64,000 bases of DNA from Echinococcus granulosus (lineage: Eukaryota > Platyhelminthes > Cestoda > Cyclophyllidea > Taeniidae). A model generated the notes under the pieces. The model did not search any database. It was not told the DNA's origin and was given only the letters and a program-made list of their open reading frames with translations. The position numbers and the translations under genes are program-made. Where the stretch lies: assembly GCF_000524195.1 (NCBI RefSeq), contig NW_020170399.1, forward strand, positions 69,207 through 133,206, read 5' to 3'. Positions 53,096-64,000 of this stretch are shown here, piece by piece (within the stretch, counting starts at the first letter, position 1; each line of letters starts with the position of its first letter).

Positions 53096-54259
53096 ATATC
53101 CCTTGCTCTTTCATTTGAGTGCGATGCATGCCTTCTCGGCAGAAGCAGGTAAACATGACCCAAAGGGTTAACTATCATCACAGAAGACAGACATCAGCTG
53201 CGAATGACCGGATACGCAGACACTCACTCCAAAAGGGCTAAGACAACATCTACATTTGACAAATCACCAATTCCCAATTCCACACCATAGCTGTTGATAG
53301 AATGCAATCAGGTTTTAACAAGCCGCAATTAACCTCTAAGGAAGTCTCACCATATTTCTTCGAATGAACGACCTTTATCCCATCATGAGGACACGACATA
53401 ACTCTATGATTTTACCTACAAGTAAATGTTACTATAAAAGGTGAAGTGCATAGTATGCTCCCTGTAGGACACCATCCATCTCCCAACAATATCTCACCTT
53501 CGGATTGTCTCCAACTCGGGTTGTTTTGCCGAGCAAGCGATACTGAGGAATCTCAACCAAGTTATTAGCACGCACTACCACCGACCCTAGCGTTCGTCTA
53601 GAGATGTACCTATCATACCATCTACGAAACCATCTCTCGGTTTAAAAAAAAATAGCTTCGACTGAAGTAAAAGGGAAACATGAAGATCGCCGGAGATAAG
53701 GCTTCGACGACAAAGAAGGGAGAGGCAATGTATTGACCAGGTGTTTTTCCAACCACGTGCATGACTTCCCCATCTTCCAAGTCTCACAAATGGTAAGTCC
53801 ACTTCGCGACATAACCCAACCGACGTGGTCATGGACTTCTAGCCCATCTGATAAACTCAGGGTGTTAATTGTCGTGATGGCTGATCACGTAAAACTAAAG
53901 AAATTTAATGACAGATATTCAGGTAGTGAAAAATACGTGCAGGATCAAGGACACTACCGATATTTCGAATAAGTACACAAAGACACATCGAGTTCTCATT
54001 CCCTCTTGTGGATACCGTGTAACTTCAGTAATAATACCAAGGTTCTGCCAACAGCATTACGTTTTCATCGATGAGCTATACATTACTATGCATTATATTC
54101 ACGACTAATTGCCACAATTCCAAAATGGTTCACATTACACCTCAAATGGTAAAAATAGTAATGCCTCATCTCCATGTCATGATTCAAAGTTAAAAATAAA
54201 CTTAGAAAAGCATACGGTCCCCTTCTAATTGAGCATATATACAAAGCTCAAAAGCTCAG

Positions 54260-57200
54260 CTAGTAGTGCAAGCAGTTCGCAACCAAAATGCGCATAAGTT
54301 CACCGTTCCGCTTTTCCAGAGCTTGCTTCTCTCTTCTCAATGCGCTCACTTCGATGGAATCGCTGGATGCGCTGGCGGTACAGTCTTTGAAAGCATCAAC
54401 AGGCAGAGCAAAGGTGCGACTGCCTGTGGTTTGAAAAAATTCATCCTGGTAGATGCCTTCTAAACAGTCATCTGATATGCGATCCTACAGCAAAGATTCA
54501 CGTCAACATGTATACACCTAGCTGTCCTAGTATGATGGCAACAATCAACACTTTACATACTTTAACAATTACAAATCCATTCACATACTGCTAGCTATAA
54601 GTAAGATCATTAAAAGACGGATCCAAGACCAGGCCCTTTGTATTCAGTGACAAACTGATGTTAAACGAAGTTTTAACAGGAAGAGACGCCGTTAGAGGAG
54701 GGCTAGGAGGACTTACGCGTTTGAGATTGGGCAATTGAAGATAGAGCAAGTCTTCCACCTGCCATCCCAAGTGGCGCTTAGTTGGACGCAGGATCTCCAG
54801 AGAATCGTTGGCTTTCGATTCGGTCGGCACACCCATTGCCGTCTGGCTCTCCAACAGCCAGGCAGGCCGGGCGAGCATGAGGAGACCGGTGATGCGGGGT
54901 GAGCCAGAGTTGCCAGGTAAGGGCGGTGTCACGGAGAAACGCTGCAAACGTACGAGACAGGTGTCCTGACGAAGAATCTCCACCAACCCTGCAAGAGTGC
55001 TCACTGCCAGCAAGGGCAGACCCGAGTCCACAGGGCTGGCAGACACATAACAGATGGCCTTCTCTGCTGATGAGAGCCTACGATCAAAACACTTGACTCG
55101 AGAGATACAAAAGAAAGAGAACTGGCATGCGTAAGCAAATCACACAAATAACAGTTAATATGGACCGTTTCCCTACTTAATTTGCTCAGTACAAAACGAT
55201 GTTCACGTCTTTTAACGTGGAACACATCTGGCTTCGACTCCAGGCGCGTAGGGAGGCTAGAAAACTTCCACGAAAGCTCCTCTTAGATATGTTGCGATAA
55301 GGAAGATGCATTATTTATTTGCTAAGAGATGTTAGCACCTTGCTAAATTGCTTGGCAAAAGTGGATTCAACACTTCAGTTTAGAGACTGAAGGTTTTGTG
55401 AAGCATAACAATGATGGATGAATTCCGCATTAAATGAAGACGCGGGATTTGCTAGACTTCAACTTCTTATGGGAAATTGAGACCAAGCGAAAAGCTATTG
55501 GCAACTTCAAATTGTAGAAGAGGCAAGGTGTGGCAGATTTGTGGTAATCAAATCCATGATCAAACTAATGCAAAGGTCGATGAATTCCAAAAAGATTTTG
55601 AAGTCATCTTCGCTTAGGATGAGACAATGGTCCCAATATAGCCAGTAGGGCCCGCTATAGTAAGTTGACAAGTCGTCAATAATTGCATAGCCGCTGATGG
55701 TTGGAGTTGACTACTTACTCAGCATCCGCAAAACATCTTCGGAAGGAGACTTCATAAGTAGAGGGTTTCTAAAATAGAAAAGAAACTATCCAATATAGGA
55801 TGTTGATAATAGTAAATGACCGAATTGCATAAAAGTGCGGCATACAACGAACCTTCGGATCACGCAACCAAACGGAGTGCAAAATTCCATTGTCTGTTCC
55901 AGCAAAGACAAATCTGTCATCTTGAGGCAGTGCGCATATACAGAGTAGTGGACGACTCTGTTCCAAGACGCTGTACAGTAATCTTCCCGTCTCCGAATCG
56001 AACAACTATTACAAAAACATCAGAGTAACTTAAAGCATATGGCAGAAGGTTCGATTGTAGCCTCGAGTATTCACAGCTATCAGCCTACCACACCATGGTC
56101 TCCGCAGCTCTAGTTTTGCAAACATGGATCTTGTGCATATCTTCATAAAAAGTAACAAGTGATGACCTACCTTGACACCATCTGTCCCCGCACACGCTAC
56201 CATCCGGCCGTCAGCGATGAAGGAAAACGTAGGCAGACCTCGACTTGCTTGAACCACGTACCAAAGTGGCTTGTGTTTGGCGTCCGATTCCGATTCAGAA
56301 GTAGTTGTAGCAGAGTCGCGGCTACCAATGACAAAGCTGTCACCAGTCAAGACGAGAGCTGGCCAGCAGGCGACAAGACCCGAGGTATCCGCGGAGAGAA
56401 GGAGAGGCAGGGACAACCCGGGGTGTCGCTGAGACACGACCAGAGCACCGATGGGCGCCATGTGGCTCGCCTCCAATACGGCTATCAGGCACCCGCTACA
56501 TACCTGGAATCAATTTAGAGGGTAAGCACCAACCTTTACAGTCACTTTGTATGTAATATACCTATAATCAAGTTAGTAAATGGTATCAGTGTACATTAGC
56601 TTGTTTTCACGGCGATTTTGAGGTTCTGATGTCAAATACCTGGTCCCTTGAAGATCCTAATGACCGATGGTTAATACTCAAAGTAGCTGAAATAGTGTGC
56701 TGGAAGGCCCAAAGCCATTTTTGGCTGGCATTAGGAGTTATCGAAATGAGCTTTTAAAAGTGGATCACTGAGCCACTTTAAGAGATTTCGTTTCATGACC
56801 GCAATAATAATGAGTGATCTTGAGAGCAAATCCGTTTATCATTAACTGGTAAGTAAATGGAATCACCTTGAAACCCATGAAAGATGGTGGACAATTCCAA
56901 GTGAAGACAACAGTTGTATAATTTGATCAGAATTTAGAAATGCAAGCAAACTATTTTAAACAACATTAGCATGCTCCACATCGCACAGCTAGAGTTAGAA
57001 AGATCAAGAAACAATATGAACACATGAAAAGCACACCTGATATACATGGATACTCTTCTCGATGGCCAAATACATAAAGAACCCGCCATAGGAGAAGGCG
57101 AGAGCATTAACAACCCCCTTGGTTGTGAGACGCTTGAAGGAGTTCTGAATCTAGCCACATCGATTAGAAGCTCGACATTACTCACTGACTGGAGGGACCA

Positions 57201-57389
57201 TGACTGAAGGATAGGTTTCCTGGGTACGGCACTAAAGATGACGTCATTTGAGGCAGTGAGAGTGCCAGTGGCTGCGGCTACACCGCTGAAGCTGGCAACT
57301 GGATTTCCTGCAATGGGATCCCACACTAAAACGGCTTCTTGCTTCCCACAATCAACCATTGAGGTTAAGAGCAGCGGTGCCTGAGGCAT
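54260..57389 (-). CDS. WDR18: WDR18 / Ipi3-like WD-repeat protein, complete, 7 exons
   Basis: Scaffold of the Rix1/PELP1-TEX10-WDR18 complex in late 60S ribosomal subunit maturation in the nucleolus/nucleoplasm. Exons 57389-57186, 57144-57037, 56503-56171, 56005-55853, 55768-55719, 55077-54717, 54445-54260; open frame of 464 residues (human about 432). The N-terminal block VLVWDPIAGNPVASFSG, then SAVPRKPILQSWSLQ, AIEKSIHVYQ and VKLFDSETGRLLYSVL line up in order with the WDR18 blades. GH/WD repeats are degenerate, as usual in this family. The last exon codes a charged helix (SALRREKQALEKRNGELMR) matching the C-terminal coiled coil. It is a true ATG, two bases after an acceptor-like TTCTTACCAG. 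WDR18 is the closest family; another WD protein is unlikely given the colinearity. Confidence 0.85.
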
Positions 57390-58309
57390 TTCTGGTAAGA
57401 ATTTAAGAGGAAATCAGCTTGCTAAGCATGAAACCGAGGCTGTCGTAAATTCCTACCCCTAGAATTAGGCAATAAACTACTTCTAGTCGCTCAAACGAGC
57501 ACCTTCACGTCAATCATTAGTGCCAAGCAATAATTGGTTAGAAAAAATTCCTAAGATGAGAAAAATTTTCATTCCATCAATATGCAGGACTCATAAGAAC
57601 CAGGAAAGTGGCATTTGCAACAACTGGACTGGTTAGAAATGTGTTTTTGGCCATTCGACCCTAGTTCAAGACATCTAATTTTAACTGTAACTAGAATGTA
57701 AAAACAAAATCAATTAAACAAGAAAGTCCATGCGCAAACCCAATAGACGTGACGCCGCCGCCTCACTAAATAACGCGCACTCAGTACAAACCAGTAAATC
57801 GAGTAGAAAAACACAGCAAATAAATGAATACTCTGTACCTGACCACATAAAGTTCTGATCACGCCTGACTCTGGTACAAAAAGGCCGTAATCTACTTTCT
57901 TATTGACATGTTCCACTGAAAGCAGTTACTTATTTTACTCACCCAGGTTTAATCAGAAGAATTGATAGGTCATTTACGAAAAGTCTTTGTAGAGCCCTGA
58001 CTATTTTCTAAAGTCACAAGAGATCATATCGGTATGGCTCAAAATACACGGGCGATATATAGGAGAAATGGGTTTTGTGACATGCTGTTGCCTCAGCAAC
58101 TATTATTTTGAGAGAATTGAGCAGTAATTACCACATCTCAGTGAGTATGCTAAATTAGTAGATAGTTTTCGACTTTATCTACCTAACTCCACTTCCCATG
58201 CTGTGTGTTGTTCACGAACTTCAGAAATCTCTGGCTGCCTACATGGGTGTTATTAATCGTTTCATGAGCGTTACTTCGAATCTTACGGTAGCTTCTCGAC
58301 GCTTCCGTG

Positions 58310-58420
58310 AAGAAGGTAGCATACTTAATACCCACGCGGAATACATGTGTTTGAAGTTCAGTGGAGCTGGGTATACTGGATCGACATGGAGGCCAACCCA
58401 CATGGCTAAGGTACTGCAGC
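58310..58420 (+). repeat. Dispersed repeat copy R7a (3'-truncated)
   Basis: Plus strand: GAAGAAGGTAGCATAC, GGAATACATGTG, TATACTGGATCGACATGGAGG, CCAACCCACATGGCTAAGG. It stops where the next copy begins, giving a head-to-tail pair. Confidence 0.55.
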
Positions 58421-58424
58421 GTCC

Positions 58425-58605
58425 TGGGACTCCCTGAAGACGAAAGAGGACAAAGTACTTGGGCAGAATATATATTTAGCGCAGAGAAGGTATCTGAGCT
58501 ATTGGCATGGCCCAAAAGGCCAGCCCACCCAGCGAGGTACAAGGGGGCTAATTCAAATTCCAAAAGTGGCGCCTCACCAATGCCGAGGGATAAACCACTA
58601 TCGTA
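58425..58605 (+). repeat. Dispersed repeat copy R7b
   Basis: Plus strand: CCCTGAAGACGAAAGAGGAC, TTGGGCAGAATATATAT, CTATTGGCATGGCCCAAAAGG, CCCAGCGAGGTACAAG, AAAGTGGCGCCTCACC. Near full length. Confidence 0.7.
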
Positions 58606-60338
58606 TGACAGTACTATGACTCAGAACCATATCAGCCCCTTTACGAAAATCAAGAGTTGAACAAACAAATAATGTACCATACAGCCCCTCTCCTTATTTG
58701 AGCATAGTCTTCAGCGGCCCCCTTGGTCAGCCTCTAAAGTCAGTCATCGCAACTTAGTTGGTGTTGTGAGGTCCTATTTGGGAACTGGATTTGAAGAGTG
58801 GAAATATTCTGGCCATCATGCGTGTCCATATCAAATACTGGCTACAAAACATAGTCGTGTAGCGACGGATAAGACTTGACAGAGTTCTGTGGGAACAGAG
58901 TCTTGCTTCTATTTCTCCGCACCACGTTGTTCTCACTTTAGGGCTGACCAGGCGAAAAACCATCTAGGTTTTATCTAGCTAGTAGAGAAGACGAAGGATA
59001 AGGGCTTCTGCCACGAAGAGGCAAACCCGTAAAGGCTCGCAACTGAAGGATTACAAATGACGTCTACCTTTGACAATTATACTGGTTACATGTTCTACAA
59101 GAATGCAACCAACAACAGCAGTGGCACTAAACTTAAACAATGAGGCAAATCTTATTATGAATCTGTCTGCGTTACTTACATAAAGATGGTGACCGCATGA
59201 ACAACTGGTACCTCCACTAGCTGAATGGAACCCACACAGATATGTGGAAATGTAGATAAGTGGATAGAAGATGGATGACCAGCACTGCAGTGAGAATAAA
59301 GGTGCATGTAGAAACAGAGGCTAAACGTTAGCCTGGTGAAGTGAAAGCATTTTGACACTTATCCTTTACCAAATGGTTCTATCCTAACTACTAGCCGTTA
59401 GCACACGAGAGGTTACCATTGCCAAGCATCACCCAGTATCAGGAAATTGTGGAGAAGTATCAATGTTGTTGATGTAGAGTGGCTCTTTGCAGGCTTAATT
59501 AGTAGTGTTGCTAGCTCGTGGGTAGGTTTTAAGGCGCCAGCTACCTTGCTATGGCCGGAACCGAATAAAAGAGCAGAAATGTGTAATGATTTTGTGCTAT
59601 GCTTGGCTGCATCTAATCATGCTCTGAGGTAGAGCTTCCAGACTATGTTAGTGTGCTCTCAGTCGTACATTGTGTTCGCAACGTATGATCTTCTATACTG
59701 CTTTGGCCTATCACGATTTCAGAAGGTGCCAAAGCGCCATAATATGGTCACACAAAACTAGCACTCAAGTAAGCAAGGCCACTTTATTCAAACAGGAACA
59801 GGACCTGGTCATTAATTATATCCCAACCAATCTGAGAAACCACAATACACCCCTATTTTGTGCATAAAAGAGGCTGAATCGAGCATATTCATCGATTTGG
59901 ATCAATCATGACTGAGGTCAATTGTACTGACTGCTCTTGCCGTGCCTGTTTTAAGAAATGTTCTTTATTTTCTCTTGTATGTAAACTGTAATGTAACTAA
60001 TAACAACATTAGTATACACCCCACTCTCCCTCTAACGCTGTTTAGTATAACAGAATTTTAGCTGTACTTACCTTTATCCCTTCAATAGCTTTTTGGTACC
60101 CATTAAGAACTTGCATGCTTTTAATACTGCACTTTTTCCTGTTCCCTTACTAGCTTTTCATTAAATTATTTCTGCCGTAAAATTGTGCTTCAACATTTAC
60201 TTGTTAGCATCTTGTGTTCTACATATTTTCTTGCAAATAGATAGGAGGCGTAGCATTGTGTTTATGGGCATCATAGAGTCATCTAATTGGCAAGCGCTGC
60301 TTTCAATTTTCTGACTTATCGTAAATTGGCGACCCTAG

Positions 60339-63062
60339 ATGCGTCAGGTCTTGGATTTGTCTATTAGTCTAGATAAGGTTCAAAGTGATCTCCGCATCGC
60401 TTTGGCAAAGTGTCAAGTTCGCGGTCTTGTTCACAGTGCTACCTGGCTCGCAGAGTTATTACTGTCTACTCAACAAAAGCCGTCAAGTGCTGATTCTGTT
60501 GTAGAGACGGGTTTTTCTCCTGGGTCTCTTATCGCGGATCAATATAATGGTCTTTCCTCTGAAAACTTTTCAAACTATCACCTAGCGAAGTGTTACTTTG
60601 ACACTCGAGAATACGCAAGGTGTGCTCATCTACTAGCGTCGATTCCAAAGCAGGATTCACATCCACTAATAGACTTCCTTCACTTTTATTCTCGTTACAT
60701 GTCAATCGAAAAGCACATTACTGATAACTCTACTACAACTAGGGACACATCAAATTATGCAAAATGGGGGTCTGCATTATCGTCAGAAACTTACAGGAGT
60801 GATCTTTCTGGTTTGAAGTCAGACATGGAGCAACGTTATTGTAGTGTAGAAGATATGCAAGGCAACTCCCTTGATGTATTTCTATCATCCGGTGTCGACG
60901 TTTACACCGCGTATGTGTATGCGCTTGTCCAGATACGATTAGGCTTTCAATCTGTGGCTCTAAAGGCATTGGTGCATATTGTCAAGAAAGATCCATTGTT
61001 GTGGCCGGCATGGTCGGAGTTAATTGGACTTTTTGAAGATCGGGAGAAACTTGACCGGCACTTTCCTCCTTCCGCTTCCTCAGATGGCGCCAACTGGATG
61101 TTGGAATTCTTTCGCGCAAAGGTGGACTGCTTTGTTTTGGTAGTCCTCCTTGCTTATTCGTGTGCTATTTGTATTTTTTCTCTATTGTTAGGCCCTCCTA
61201 CACATACAGGAGTCAGAGCGCGCGCTTTCCACGCTTACTGCTCTGTCAAACAGTGGCTTTCATAATAGTCTCAATCTTCAAGCTGACATTGCTGATGCTC
61301 ACGAAAGGCTACGCGATTTGGACACTTCTGTAGAGATATATAAGAAGGTACTCTAGTGCTCTTTTCATCGCTGGCATAATTGTTAATGGGAGAAGTGCCT
61401 GTTTAAACTCGATTTGTAGATATTTGCTGTTGACCCATATCGACTGACGGATACAGATATTTTCTCGAACGTTCTATTTGTTAGAGGCGAGCATAATGAG
61501 CTCGCCTATTTGGCAAGAAGATGTGCTGAGGTAGATAAGTACAAGCCCGAGACTTGCTGTGTTCTGGGTAACTTCTACGGCCTTCGCAGTCAGCATGACA
61601 AAGCTGTCCTCTACTTCCAAAGAGCCTTGCGGTTGCAACCGAGATATGCACTCGTTTGGATTCTTCTGGGTGAGGGGAAGTTACAATAACGTGCTAACTT
61701 GTTGCCATTAACCTACCAGAATGTCATTTTTCATTACAGGACACGAGTACGTGGAGCTGCAACATTTGAAGCTGGCCATATATGCCTACAATCAGGCCAT
61801 ACTACATAATCGACATGATCATCGTGGTTGGTACGGTCTGGGCCAGTTGTATGAATTCATCAAACAGCCGGAACATGCGTTATATTATTACAAGTAGGTC
61901 TATTCGATGTAGACATGTGTCTAGGAAGTAAAGGCAACATAGCAAACGAAATACCTTGACGATTTAGGTAGTTCAAGGAGGTTGGCAGTTGTTGAGATTG
62001 AATTATGCTTTTTTTCCATGTCATCACATTGGAAAGAAACGTCTTTTCTTTCTGCGTCCATTGTAACTTCCAAGTTTTTATTTTGGCATTGGAGCACTTT
62101 CACCCCGGATATTTACAGCATTAGAAGTTACTGTCGCCTTTGATTTGATGCGCCAAATTTTTCATTTGCTTCCCCATTTCATTTTTATTTGTATAACGTC
62201 AAATCTTTCGTGACCGAATGACATTTTGTGTTCATTAGCTGATAAAAAGTCTGTAGAACCCATGTAGGGTTTAATGGTGGATATGCAAAAGCAGCTATTC
62301 CAGAAATTTTCTGGAGTTCTCTACTATAGAGGTCTATTACCTTAGTATTGACCGCTACGATCATGCCCACACTAGCAATTTTAGTCTAAAATGGTTTTCG
62401 GTGTTTGATTATACATCTGTCAAGATCATATGGTTAGGATTTTATTTTGTTTTGTAAGCGATAGCTAGGCTGTGCAATTCCAACTTTTCTGCGTAGAGTG
62501 TCAGCACCAAAACCGAAAAAATACAAATTTAGCAAAAAATTTATGGTTTGGTAGTTCTTGCTTGTTCTATGGGCATACTACCCGAATGTCATTTGATCGG
62601 GCCGCCGTCCCTGGACCATTATTAGGGTTGAAACTTTACACAAGTAATTTGGCAACTGTAGGAGCGATAGAGCATAATTAGCTTAAAAATGTAGCAGGTT
62701 ATTTCAATCTGTAAATGGTTCATTCTGTTTTGCAAACAATATTTGTACCGCACAGCATTGCCTGTAAATTTACTCTCTTCAAGATGAGTAGAGCGCACTG
62801 AACAGCTTCTCCCTGTCCCATTTTCAGACGTGCCCAGTACCTCTGTCCGACGGACTCGAGGGTGATCGTGGCACTGGGTGACATGTACGAGAAGCTAGGC
62901 AACGTGCAGGCCGCGAAGAAGTGTTTCTGGCGCGCCTACTGTGTGGGTGATATGGAAGGCTCTGCGCTCGCCGCTCTGGCTCGGTGCTTTGAAAAGTCTG
63001 GCGAGTCCTGCGAGGCTGCTGCCGCGCACACCCAATTCATCAGGCAGTGCGAGACCAGAGGG
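60339..63062 (+). CDS. CDC23: CDC23 / APC8 anaphase-promoting complex TPR subunit, 3' end beyond window
   Basis: TPR scaffold of the APC/C ubiquitin ligase that drives mitotic exit. Exons 60339-61121, 61192-61347, 61420-61669, 61740-61893, 62828-63062, in frame, 493 codons in the window. N-terminal blocks RGLVHSATWLAELLLS and LAKCYFDTREYARCAHLL match the CDC23 head. TPR blocks follow: DPYRLTDTDIFSNVLFVR, CCVLGNFYGLRSQHDKAV, YFQRALRLQPRYALVWILLG, NRHDHRGWYGLGQLYE and ALGDMYEKLGNVQAAKKC with WRAYCVGDME, all colinear with the family. The final TPRs and the C-terminal tail are missing, consistent with running off the edge. The ATG at 60339 directly follows an AG. Three introns of 70-72 nt are followed by one of 934 nt. 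Confidence 0.92.
61894..62827 (+). other. CDC23 intron 4 (934 nt)
   Basis: Donor GTAGGT at 61894, acceptor CCCATTTTCAG ending 62827. AT-rich, no feature recognised. The following exon is strikingly GC-rich by contrast. Confidence 0.7.
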
Positions 63063-64000
63063 GTATGACCATTATCTCTTGCCTCATTGTTCGGTCCGAA
63101 ATGTCAGAGTCGCTCTTGATGTGTTTAGTGAACACTGCCTTGCCCTCTAATGCTGCGTTTGAGGTTAGGTAGTTCGTTTTTCCGCCTTAAGACAACCACT
63201 CTTAACAGCAAATTTTATTGATAGTCAGGAATACTGCGGTCTTGAATTTTGTTTATAAATCTCAAAAGCACCCCTCAAAATTTCTTATTCTTTCCGCTTT
63301 ACCCTGCCTTTGTGTTTATAGGAGCTCTGGTGATCAAACCCACCTGGATTAGAACAGCAAGCCGACAGTCTTTTTTGATGTCACAAGCTGTCCATGACCT
63401 TTACAATAAGTTCTTTTATTCTCAAATGCACCAGCCGAGTTATTTAAGGTTTGCCTTCGGTTAGGTTTGTTGGTATGTTTTTCGATCAAGGCTTTTCTAC
63501 GTAATAGGAAGCCCCCGAACCATTCCTATACCCTTCAATGAACCTTGATTTGCCCTCGTGGATTCGGTTTTAGATCACCCAGTTGTAGACTTTCGTCTGT
63601 CATTACAATCTTTTCTGTGTAGTGTTTTTGTGTATCCCAAGATCGGTCCTAAAGTAGTAACTCGAGTTGATAAGTGGATGTCAACACTGTGCTTTATGTG
63701 TGCTACGTGTCTTATGAACAGCAGTGGCAGCAACATGCTCAATGTTGCAATGCCTTCTTTGTTACACGTCTTGGAAAAGGCTTTGCCCATCACTTTTAAA
63801 CATCAACAGCCCACTTTTGTAACCCTTAATTCGCGAAGTCAAAGACGAAGATTTTCATCCAATCTGGCTAATAAATTTGGCTCGACACAACCACTTACTT
63901 TTTTGTTTGATCTCGGTTTGCTCCGTAGCATAATTACCCACCTGGTCCTAGTTGAGTAGGTTAGGCGGTATACTATCCGTCTTGACCCCTTTCTATGAAA
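63063..64000 (+). other. CDC23 intron 5, continuing past window
   Basis: Starts with the GTATGA donor after the codons for CETRG. No exon matching the expected next CDC23 block (the final TPRs) was found up to the window end. The open frames at 63249-63464 and 63558-63959 look non-coding. Confidence 0.6.

Larger units (their letters stand above)
51684..54259. other. Spacer between tandem WDR18 and USP9X, with one repeat copy
   Basis: About 2.6 kb holding the WDR18 3' UTR and the USP9X 5' region. An acceptor-like TTTTATGTAG ends at 51689, five bases before the USP9X ATG, so a 5' UTR intron or a spliced-leader site is likely. A dispersed-repeat copy lies at about 52905-53095. No coding exon recognised. 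Confidence 0.55.
57390..60338. other. Divergent spacer between WDR18 and CDC23, with tandem repeat copies
   Basis: About 2.9 kb. WDR18 (minus) and CDC23 (plus) point away from each other, so both promoters should lie here. It holds two head-to-tail repeat copies (about 58310-58420 and 58425-58605) and a possible fragment near 58985-59050. The 300 bases before the CDC23 ATG are T-rich on the plus strand. No clear core promoter. Confidence 0.55.

Overview
This is eukaryotic nuclear DNA, most likely from a parasitic flatworm (Platyhelminthes), with a tapeworm as my best guess. The genes are split into many small exons with GT-AG introns. Some introns are only 32-50 nt, first introns are tiny, and later introns run to kilobases. 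Spacing is roughly one gene per 10 kb and base composition is moderate. No bacterial, viral or CRISPR features were seen. The species call is inference. The exon models come from reading both strands by eye: each junction was chosen to keep frame, use GT-AG and match the recalled metazoan orthologue.

Layout: (1) 1-12039, minus strand: a conventional protein kinase C with pseudosubstrate, C1A, C1B, C2 and kinase. It has 13 exons in the window and its C-terminal part runs off the left edge. (2) 14329-14748, minus: a HYPK-like NatA regulator (2 exons). (3) 17803-22003, plus: a three-exon protein with repeated, divergent alpha-crystallin (small heat-shock protein) signatures. (4) 22004-28219: no recognised gene. 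(5) 28220-51683, minus: a complete 39-exon USP9X/fat-facets deubiquitinase of about 3,051 residues. Its catalytic Cys and His boxes and its zinc-binding CxxC pairs are intact, and it ends in an acidic tail. (6) 54260-57389, minus: a complete 7-exon WDR18/Ipi3 orthologue, in tandem upstream of USP9X. (7) 60339-63062, plus: five exons of CDC23/APC8, divergent from WDR18 and running off the right edge.

The genes are unrelated housekeeping or signalling functions: lipid/calcium signalling, co-translational N-acetylation, chaperone, ubiquitin removal, 60S ribosome maturation and mitotic ubiquitin ligation. I see no operon or gene-cluster system. The non-coding parts carry at least eight copies of one degenerate dispersed repeat of about 170 bp. 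The main points of interest are the 5'-short/3'-long intron gradient, a rewritten P+1 loop in the otherwise intact PKC, acceptor-like AGs right at several start codons (possible spliced-leader sites), the multi-module crystallin protein, and the repeat family.
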